Positions 17,518 through 23,993 of a stretch of DNA of 64,000 bases are shown piece by piece. Every line of letters begins with the position of its first letter. Within the stretch, counting starts at the first letter, position 1. The stretch is from DAINPP01 sp963667315 (GTDB lineage Bacteria > Thermotogota > Thermotogae > MWEM01): NCBI GenBank assembly GCA_963667315.1, contig OY763325.1, forward strand, positions 248,001 to 312,000, read 5' to 3'. A program made the translations under genes and the position numbers. The notes under the pieces were generated by a model. It did not search any database. It was not told where the DNA came from and worked only from the letters and a program-made list of their open reading frames with translations.

Positions 17518-18705
17518 TTAGTTTATGTCGAAGTATTTGTCTGGAACTTCCATTTCTGTCATTCCAAGGAATCCACCACTTGTATAAGGATTGAATACAT
17601 ATGTGTCCTGATAGATGAGCATGTAGTTTTCAGCTTCAACGCCATCAGCATCTGTATAAAGTGTTCCGTTCCATCCAGCACCTGGTGTATACTTCATGAA
17701 TGCAGCCATAACATCATCAGCATCTGTGATTTCTGAGTCGCCTTCGACACATCTCTTTGCATGTTCTCCCAATCCTGCTGTTGCAGTAAATCCGAAGGAG
17801 AATGCCCATGTCCCCATTCTGTTTGCGCCACCTTTTGCGAGAACTGCTTCCTGAACTTTTGCGAGGATTGCAGGCCAGTTACCCTTTTCGTCTTCTGTGA
17901 ATGTAACACCAAGAGCTCCGGGGTATCCCATTGTTGGGGAAGGAAGGTCAGCTTCGATAAAGAATCCGCCGAGTTCTGCGATTCTCTTAAGCAGTGGTTC
18001 TGTATGTGCATCATTTGTACAGAAGAATGCTGTTTTGTCTCCATACTGTTCGAGCCATGCAGGAACTTTTTCGAGAATAAACTGCTGTGCACCGGCAATA
18101 CCGATATCACTTGTAGGATCTGGTGAACCCATGTCGATGAATTCGAGTCCGAGATCTTCACAAGCTGCTCTCATGATGTCTCTTCTTCTTGAAAGAAGTT
18201 CGTATCCCATATGTCTTGGGAAGGAGATGTGCATGAATTTCTCTGCACCAAGTTTCTTTGCAGCTGCAATGATGAGGTAACCTCTTGCAACGTTGTCTGG
18301 ATTGATTGCAAGGTCGAATGTGTCCATTGCCATTGTTGGATCTTCATGAGGTGTTCCGAGAAGAAGAATGTCAGGTCTTGTTTCTCTGATTCTTCTGAAT
18401 GCAGCAACTGTTCCTGGAACAGCCTGGTTAACAACGATTGCCTTCATCATTGGGTCATCTGCAAGTCCAACGATCTGTGAAATTGTCGTGTCAACTTCCT
18501 GCATGAAGTTATCCGGGTAAGTTACATGAACGATGTATCCGCCGTCATTTGCATCTCCATATTCCTTAATAAGCTGTTCAGCACCTCTAAGGTCATCTTC
18601 ACTCTGTGAAACGGTACCCGTAACGATACCAATATGGAACGGAGCTGCAGCAAATACTGCAAAACTAAAAACGACTAACAACGATAAAATAAAAACTTTC
18701 TTCAC
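17518..18705 (-). CDS. DUF3798-family periplasmic-type binding protein
   Basis: 395 residues with a signal peptide (VKKVFILSLLVVFSFAVFAAA) without a lipobox Cys, then a two-lobed type-1 binding-protein fold: HIGIVTGTVSQSEDD at the start, KAIVVNQAVPGT and LLLGTPHEDPT in lobe 1, FFCTNDAHTEP in lobe 2. I place it in the DUF3798 family, whose ligand is not established to my knowledge. Start GTG 18705 lies nine bases after AGGAGG (18715-18720); longer in-frame starts have no ribosome site. It heads the five-gene uptake operon and is the best clue to its substrate. Codon use looks like that of a highly expressed gene. Confidence 0.87.
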   Translation of the reverse strand: MKKVFILSLLVVFSFAVFAAAPFHIGIVTGTVSQSEDDLRGAEQLIKEYGDANDGGYIVHVTYPDNFMQEVDTTISQIVGLADDPMMKAIVVNQAVPGTVAAFRRIRETRPDILLLGTPHEDPTMAMDTFDLAINPDNVARGYLIIAAAKKLGAEKFMHISFPRHMGYELLSRRRDIMRAACEDLGLEFIDMGSPDPTSDIGIAGAQQFILEKVPAWLEQYGDKTAFFCTNDAHTEPLLKRIAELGGFFIEADLPSPTMGYPGALGVTFTEDEKGNWPAILAKVQEAVLAKGGANRMGTWAFSFGFTATAGLGEHAKRCVEGDSEITDADDVMAAFMKYTPGAGWNGTLYTDADGVEAENYMLIYQDTYVFNPYTSGGFLGMTEMEVPDKYFDIN

Positions 18706-18842
18706 TAAAACCAGCCTCCTTGAGTATTTTTTGCCAAAAGGCAAATATGAAAAAACTATTTTTTTTGTTTAAGGATATTTTTTTAAGCTGATTTAATCGG
18801 GTATTTTTTTCTCTTTTGCATAACTAATTATATCTTATAGTG
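18706..18842 (-). other. AT-rich leader of the DUF3798 operon
   Basis: The transcript is predicted to start near 18836, leaving about 130 bases of untranslated leader. It is AT-rich with runs of A/T and one small hairpin (TTGCC/GGCAA around a TTTT loop) just before the ribosome site. I see no known riboswitch fold. Upstream of the promoter, up to 18970, there is only AT-rich sequence without a gene. Confidence 0.5.
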
Positions 18843-18870
18843 ATTATAGCACTTTTTGAGATAAAATCAA
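18843..18870 (-). promoter_or_regulatory. Promoter of the DUF3798 transporter operon
   Basis: On the minus strand: -35 TTGATT (18870-18865), 16-base spacer ending in TGC, -10 TATAAT (18848-18843). Both a good -35 and an extended -10 make this one of the strongest promoters here. Confidence 0.8.
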
Positions 18871-18970
18871 GTGGGAGTGAATCCCTCAACATTAAAAAAA
18901 ACTATTGAAATTTGAAAAAATATTTTATGATAGTCGTGTTGAAAAAAAATGAACAAGTGTTGCAAAATAA

Positions 18971-19004
18971 TGCAGTTTCACAATTTGGAAAGAGTGAAAC
19001 TGCA
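18971..19004 (-). terminator. Probable terminator of the flavodoxin gene
   Basis: Perfect 11-base arms TGCAGTTTCAC (18971-18981) and GTGAAACTGCA (18994-19004) with a 12-base loop, 8 bases after the flavodoxin stop on the minus strand, followed by TTATTTT. The long loop makes it less typical. Confidence 0.6.
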
Positions 19005-19012
19005 GTGCAAAT

Positions 19013-19507
19013 TTAAATTTTTGTGTTGAAAAGTTCCATTACTTTTTTTCCAATCCGTTCGCCAAAGATAACAGCTCTTTCCTGTTGATCTTCCGTTCCG
19101 TCTTTTACACAAACCGCCCCGAAATGTGTATAGGGTTTACCGGAACCGGCACCACCTGAATATACGACCATGCCTTTTACAAGAAGGTGGCCGATCATTG
19201 TTAAGAGTGCAAAATCTGCCCCGCCACCGACAAAATTCTCGGTTGCGAACACTGCCCCCAGTTTTCCGGAAAGTTCTGTTTTAATACCTGAATCGAGAAA
19301 TTTCTTCATCTGCCATGAAAAATCGGCAAGGTAAGTAGGCGTTCCGAAGATTACCCCTTTCGAATCGCTGATATAATCAAAGTCAACTTCGCTTATGTCA
19401 AAGCATCTGACTTCAGTTCCTTCGACTTTCATTATCCCCTCGGCTATTAATTCAGAGACTTTTTTTGTGTTTCCGCTTTCACTATGGTATATTATGGCAA
19501 GTTTAAT
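19013..19507 (-). CDS. Flavodoxin-family protein (WrbA/NADPH:FMN reductase-like), probable ATT start
   Basis: 164 residues. FMN phosphate-binding loop HSESGNTKKVSE follows the first strand; later GTPTYLADFSW and the glycine-rich FVGGGADFALL contact the flavin, as in WrbA-like quinone reductases. The only canonical in-frame start before residue 28 is GTG 19516, but that GTG is part of the ribosome site GAGGTG (19519-19514). Six bases on is ATT 19507-19505, giving KLAIIYHSESGNT, the normal beginning of the family. An in-frame TAA (19522-19520) rules out a longer protein. The gene span therefore depends on start choice (19507 or 19516). Confidence 0.85.
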   Translation of the reverse strand: MKLAIIYHSESGNTKKVSELIAEGIMKVEGTEVRCFDISEVDFDYISDSKGVIFGTPTYLADFSWQMKKFLDSGIKTELSGKLGAVFATENFVGGGADFALLTMIGHLLVKGMVVYSGGAGSGKPYTHFGAVCVKDGTEDQQERAVIFGERIGKKVMELFNTKI

Positions 19508-19537
19508 AAGAATCACCTCTTATAACAAAATTAAGAA

Positions 19538-19565
19538 ATTATACCATTGAATCATGATTATTCAA
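19538..19565 (-). promoter_or_regulatory. Promoter of the flavodoxin gene
   Basis: On the minus strand: -35 TTGAAT (19565-19560), 16-base spacer ending in TGG, -10 TATAAT (19543-19538). Transcription would begin near 19531, only a few bases before the ribosome site, which fixes the start region. Confidence 0.7.
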
Positions 19566-19590
19566 AAAATAGAATGGATGAGGAGAGAGA

Positions 19591-20157
19591 ATGCGTTATT
19601 ATAAAAAAATAAAGGGTGAGAGAATCTATCTGTCACCGATTAATGTAGAAGATGCCCCGCTTTATTCAGAATGGATTAATGATATGACTGTAACGGTAAA
19701 GATTGGAAGACCGTCTCTAACGGTAAGTGTTGAACAGGAAAGACAAGCTCTTGACGGTATGATCAAAGAAGGAAATTGTTTTGCCATCATCTTAAATGAA
19801 GAAGAGAAACTGATTGGGAACTGTAGTCTATTTGCCTTTGATCGTCTTCAGCAGACAGCAGAACTGGGGATCATGATCGGAGATAAAGATTACTGGAGTA
19901 ACGGGTATGGTACTGAAGCCATTAAATTGCTTCTGAATTACGGTTTCAATATTTTAAACCTCCATAATATCATGCTGAGAGTTTTTTCATTCAACGAGCG
20001 TGCGATGAAATGTTATCAAAAATGCGGTTTTAAGGAAATCGGACGACGGCGTGAAGCCTATAAAATTGGCAAAACAAGGTACGATTCCGTTTATATGGAT
20101 ATATTGGCTTCTGAATTTGATGGCGATATAGATCTATTATTTCCGGATGGTTTATAA
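19591..20157 (+). CDS. GNAT N-acetyltransferase, RimJ/RimL type
   Basis: 188 residues of the GNAT fold, acetyl-CoA dependent. Typical RimJ/RimL features: an opening GERIYLSPINVEDAPLY, LGIMIGDKDYWSNGYGTEA (acetyl-CoA loop) near residue 95, and MLRVFSFNERAMKCYQKCGF near residue 130. Members acetylate ribosomal protein N-termini, antibiotics or small amines; the target here is unknown. Start ATG 19591 follows GAGGAG closely. It is divergent from the flavodoxin gene. Confidence 0.88.
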   Translation: MRYYKKIKGERIYLSPINVEDAPLYSEWINDMTVTVKIGRPSLTVSVEQERQALDGMIKEGNCFAIILNEEEKLIGNCSLFAFDRLQQTAELGIMIGDKDYWSNGYGTEAIKLLLNYGFNILNLHNIMLRVFSFNERAMKCYQKCGFKEIGRRREAYKIGKTRYDSVYMDILASEFDGDIDLLFPDGL

Positions 20158-20359
20158 TAAATATTAAATTTTCTTATTACTTCTTTTAAAGAGTTTTGTT
20201 ATTTTGGCGTATGCGATGTTTTGGTACTTGAAATTACTGATTGTTTTCGATTAAATCTGTATCGTATTATTATACGTGCTTCCGGTAAATCTTTTGATGA
20301 TTTATCAGGGGGATGACAGATTAAAGGAACGCTTTAATTATTATAGAGGTATGAGAGAG

Positions 20360-21058
20360 ATGAGTGATATCAAAATCCTTTTCATTAATGGCAGCCCGAA
20401 TGTTGATGGTAATACTGCATAATTAATGCGTTGGGTTCAAAAAAGTGTTGAACCAAAAGCAACTACTGAATGGGTTAATCTTTGTCAATATGATTTAAAT
20501 TATTGTCAGGGCTGTTCTATTTGCTTGAAAACCGGTAAGTGCTTTCAGAATGATTTTATTACGGAATTGAAGGAAAGAATTATTGAGTTTGATGGCATTG
20601 TATTATGTTCACCCGTTTATGAAGGGCATATCACCACTCAATTGAAAACTTTTCTGGATAGGTTGGCTTTGTTCAGTTTATACTATGGTGATTTTGATGC
20701 TAAATGGTCGTTGGGAATTGCAACAAGTGGCATTGCACCCACCAAGAAAACTGCTGTTGAATGTACAATGGTTTTCCCGAAATTATCGGGGATATTGCAT
20801 TCGCAAACTGTATCCATGAACAAAATGGAATATTGCGACTTCACACGTTATGAACACAGCAAGCTGTTTTCCAAGGCGTCTAAATGTGGTTTGAAATTGT
20901 TTTCGAACATAAAAGAAAACCCCTCTTACAACAGAGGGGCGATTAAAACGAAATGGATTTCTTTTCTCAGGCAAAATTTTCTTAAAAGACTTGTTCTGAA
21001 AAATAAAGAAATGTTTTCAGGTGTAATAAAAAATTGGGAGGAAAAAGGCTGGCTATAG
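20360..21058 (+). pseudogene. NADPH-dependent FMN reductase/flavodoxin, interrupted by an in-frame stop
   Basis: From ATG 20360 (nine bases after GAGGT) the frame reads MSDIKILFINGSPNVDGNTA, the standard flavin reductase start, then TAA at 20420-20422, and continues in the same frame for 211 more codons to 21058. The continuation has the iron-sulfur-flavoprotein-like CQGCSICLKTGKC and SPVYEGHITTQLKTFLDRL. The intact relative at 29585-30130 has GNTAKLL at the same place, so one base change (AAA to TAA) explains the break. No frameshift is seen. The copy is AT-rich. Either a recent pseudogene or a sequencing error. Confidence 0.8.
20911..20939 (-). terminator. Terminator of the coiled-coil/YD-repeat gene, antisense inside the pseudogene
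   Basis: Perfect arms CCCCTCT (20920-20926)/AGAGGGG (20933-20939) with a 6-base loop; on the minus strand the stem is followed by TTTTCTTTT. It lies about 120 bases after the stop of the minus-strand gene at 21061 and inside the 3' part of the convergent broken flavodoxin gene. Confidence 0.75.
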
Positions 21059-21060
21059 TA

Positions 21061-22869
21061 TCACTTATAGACAAATTCAGCCTTTGATATTATCTTGTCT
21101 GTTGCATCAAATGTTTCCTGAGATATAATATTTTCTTCTGCATCAAAATGATTAATGGTCTTGTACTTCATTTCAGTACCCAGGAAATAAACGGATCTCA
21201 CAGGTTTTGAATCCACTATCTCGAAAACGGTAAAGGAGAGTAATTGATCATCCAGATCTCTCTGCTCGGTTCTGACCAGATTCCCTTCACTGTCAAATGT
21301 GTTGATTTCAGTCATTTTCAGTTGATTGTTCTCATAATGTTTGATGAAAACAGGCGTTTCTTTTGAGACCTCCGGATCGTATTCATAGGTCTGATACCCT
21401 TTAATACTGGTGCTGTCGTAAATGAAAATTCTAATCGGAATACCTTCTTTGTTATATTGATACACGGCTTTACCGATCATCTTGTTGTTTTGACAGGTGA
21501 TTTTTTCGTAGAGATTTCCATTTTCATAGTAGCGGTTTTCCACCGTGCTGACAATATTTCCGTTTGGCAGAGAAATGATCTCCTTGAGGCTCTTTCCGTT
21601 TTCGTTGTACTCGTAGGATATCTGATGGGATAATGTGTCGTGGTTGTAATATTTGATTGATTTTAAAACTTTTTCTTTTAAGGGAAGCCTATTTTCTTGA
21701 CCTTGTTCATTCTTCTCTTCGGTACTATTCTCTATCGTTTCTTTTTCCGGCTTTTCCGTGTTTTTTTGTATGGGTTCCATCACAAACGATTCCTTTCCTG
21801 TTGCCTCATTCTCTTTTTTTATCGTTTTGGTAGCAGGTTCTACATCTGAAATGGGTTCTTCAGGGGTTGGGTTCTCAACCATTGTGACCGGACCTTCTAC
21901 CGGGATTGCCGTTTCAGAGATCTGAAGATTATACAGAGAATTGAGCCTATAGAGTCTGGAGCTGTAATGTTCTTCATTTTCACGTAGCAGCTTGTTTTCC
22001 TCTTCCATCGACTTGAGCCTGTTTTCAAGAGCTTCAATCATAAGGTTCATTTCTCTTTCTTTTTGACTTGCAGCGGTTTTCAATGCCTCTATCAGATTGT
22101 TTCGGTCATCTATGATAGCGGTTTTGAATTCAATCTCTTCAATTTTCTGTCTTTCAATTTCCTTATATCTTTCTATAGTCTTCTGTAGATTATCGGTGAT
22201 GTTTTCTTTGTATTCGGAGAGGTTCTTATATTTTTCAAGTGAGGCTTCAAGTCCGGTTGTTTTGCTTTCAAGTCTTTCAATCGTTCTGGTTTTGGATTCG
22301 TTTTCAGAAATTAAACGATTAATCTCATCTTGGAGTTTTGAAACCTGCTCTTCGAGTTTCCCGATTTTTTCTTTGAGCTGTTTATTCTCTTCAACGTCTA
22401 TCTGTTCCGAGATATCCGTTGCAGAGACATGATGATTTAATTGGAGGATAACACTGTTATTATCGTAAATGGTTGTTTTTAGACGGTAGTTTGCAAACAG
22501 CTCCTCTTTTCCGAAAGAATAATCGGTTGCAGAAAGAATCATCAGTATTGCTTCACTTATTTCACCATCAATGGCTGAGTTGTTTAATGTCTTGCGGATG
22601 TCAGAGATAAATGAGGGGTCGGGTTTCGTCAAAGGTGTGCCGGTATATGTATAGATGATCAACTCTCTGGAATTGACGTCCAGTGTTGCGACAGTGTCGT
22701 AATTGAATCTGAATTCTACGATCTTATAATCCCCTTTTTCTGTGATTGCATACCCTCGCTCTTTCCAGGCGTTCAAAACATCGGTGAACTCAAAAGAGAA
22801 TGATATCGGAACAACTATTAGGATGAGTGTCAAAAACAATGAGTAAAAATAGTTCTTTTTAATTTTTAT
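21061..22869 (-). CDS. Secreted coiled-coil protein with C-terminal YD/MORN-like repeats, probable ATA start
   Basis: 602 residues if begun at ATA 22869. Signal peptide (MKIKKNYFYSLFLTLILIV with that start), a small globular domain (to about residue 160), a long coiled coil rich in Glu/Lys/Leu (about 165-320), a Pro/Glu linker, then repeated YxYNxxG segments (YNENGKSLKEI, YYENGNLYEKI, YNKEGIPIRIF) like YD or MORN-type repeats. Function unknown; envelope or surface structural role inferred. The in-frame GTG 22878 is inside the ribosome site GAGGTG (22881-22876); ATA lies six bases after it. Nitroreductase gene is five bases upstream. Confidence 0.75.
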   Translation of the reverse strand: MKIKKNYFYSLFLTLILIVVPISFSFEFTDVLNAWKERGYAITEKGDYKIVEFRFNYDTVATLDVNSRELIIYTYTGTPLTKPDPSFISDIRKTLNNSAIDGEISEAILMILSATDYSFGKEELFANYRLKTTIYDNNSVILQLNHHVSATDISEQIDVEENKQLKEKIGKLEEQVSKLQDEINRLISENESKTRTIERLESKTTGLEASLEKYKNLSEYKENITDNLQKTIERYKEIERQKIEEIEFKTAIIDDRNNLIEALKTAASQKEREMNLMIEALENRLKSMEEENKLLRENEEHYSSRLYRLNSLYNLQISETAIPVEGPVTMVENPTPEEPISDVEPATKTIKKENEATGKESFVMEPIQKNTEKPEKETIENSTEEKNEQGQENRLPLKEKVLKSIKYYNHDTLSHQISYEYNENGKSLKEIISLPNGNIVSTVENRYYENGNLYEKITCQNNKMIGKAVYQYNKEGIPIRIFIYDSTSIKGYQTYEYDPEVSKETPVFIKHYENNQLKMTEINTFDSEGNLVRTEQRDLDDQLLSFTVFEIVDSKPVRSVYFLGTEMKYKTINHFDAEENIISQETFDATDKIISKAEFVYK

Positions 22870-22883
22870 GATGAACACCTCGA

Positions 22884-23465
22884 TTAAGGAAGGATTTTAT
22901 TAAAGTGCATGACGGAATCAAGTTTTCGCTTTGGGACCTTATATGTACCGTCGATTTTATCGTACTTAACCGTCTCATCGGAATCAAAGTATTCGGCATC
23001 TTCATCTTTATATCCCAGAGCAATCAACGTGTCAACTTCATATTTTTCCGGTACTTCCAAAATAGTACCGACATTCTGCTTATTCAAGCTGCCTAACCAG
23101 CAACTGCCGATATCAAATTCCATTGCCTGAAGCATGATATTCTCAGCACTTGCCCCGATGTCATGATAGGAATAGGCTGTCTTAAGATCTTTTCTCAACA
23201 GGATGAGGATATAAGCCATTGGCCTTTCGTCCTTTCCGGGTGTTCCCAGTGGTGTGATATAGCCGGCCCATCTCACCTGTTCAAATATTTTTTCTCTTAA
23301 ATCCTTTTCCGTGATCACAAGATATTCAATTGGCTGCTTATTCATAGCAGAAGGGGCAAGTCTTGCAGCATTTACAAGGATTTTCAGTATATCTTCCGAA
23401 ATCTCATGTTGTTTATATTTTCTGATTGTCCTTCTTTGTGTAACAGCATCTGTCAATTTCATCAT
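22884..23465 (-). CDS. Nitroreductase-family flavoprotein
   Basis: 193 residues of the FMN-dependent nitroreductase fold. QRRTIRKYKQHEIS at the start is the classic RRSxRxY FMN-binding stretch; ARLAPSAMNKQP supplies the second FMN contact; AMEFDIGSCWLGSLNK and the late IALGYK complete the pattern. It reduces nitro compounds, quinones or similar acceptors with NAD(P)H; the real substrate is unknown. Start ATG 23465 (or 23462) follows AGGAGGT and overlaps the stop of the upstream small exported protein. Confidence 0.9.
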   Translation of the reverse strand: MMKLTDAVTQRRTIRKYKQHEISEDILKILVNAARLAPSAMNKQPIEYLVITEKDLREKIFEQVRWAGYITPLGTPGKDERPMAYILILLRKDLKTAYSYHDIGASAENIMLQAMEFDIGSCWLGSLNKQNVGTILEVPEKYEVDTLIALGYKDEDAEYFDSDETVKYDKIDGTYKVPKRKLDSVMHFNKILP

Positions 23466-23914
23466 TCTACCTCCTTGACGTAGTCAAAACTGATATATTT
23501 GGCATTATTTTTATTTTCAAGTTCTATTTTAAAAGGGAAAAGATTTCCAGGGGCTATAAACTGCTGAGTTCTTGCATTTCCGGAACTGAGAAGATTACGA
23601 TCTGGATCAAGAACTACATAGGCAACTTCACATTTTTTATCCGACATAGATGTGTTCATGGCTATACCGGAAATAATAATACTGTTTTTGGCTGAAAGAT
23701 AAGATTTTTCCTCAAGGATGGCAAACTGATTGTCATCATCATAATGGAGGAAATCAACAGAATTGTACCATGTGATCTCTGAATGGTAATACCAGGAATG
23801 ATCATCAAATAAGATGATGGTATCGTCTTCCTGTGGAAAGACCATGACGACACTCTCCGAAAATATTGTTGTGATACAAATCAGCAAAATAAAAAAAAAG
23901 AACTTTTTTTTCAT
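23462..23914 (-). CDS. Small exported protein of unknown function
   Basis: 150 residues: signal peptide MKKKFFFFILLICITTIFS, then a beta-rich domain with IILFDDHSWYYHS near the start and VAYVVLDPDRNLL later, resembling small carbohydrate- or ligand-binding beta-sandwich proteins. I do not recognise the family. ATG 23914 follows GGGGTGAT; two earlier in-frame codons lie before that site. It overlaps the nitroreductase start (ATGA). Confidence 0.7.
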   Translation of the reverse strand: MKKKFFFFILLICITTIFSESVVMVFPQEDDTIILFDDHSWYYHSEITWYNSVDFLHYDDDNQFAILEEKSYLSAKNSIIISGIAMNTSMSDKKCEVAYVVLDPDRNLLSSGNARTQQFIAPGNLFPFKIELENKNNAKYISFDYVKEVE

Positions 23915-23993
23915 ACAATCACCCCACATCAAATGTCAAAATAATTATAACATTAAATTGCAGGGTGATAATATTTCCTCTATGATTTTTCTT

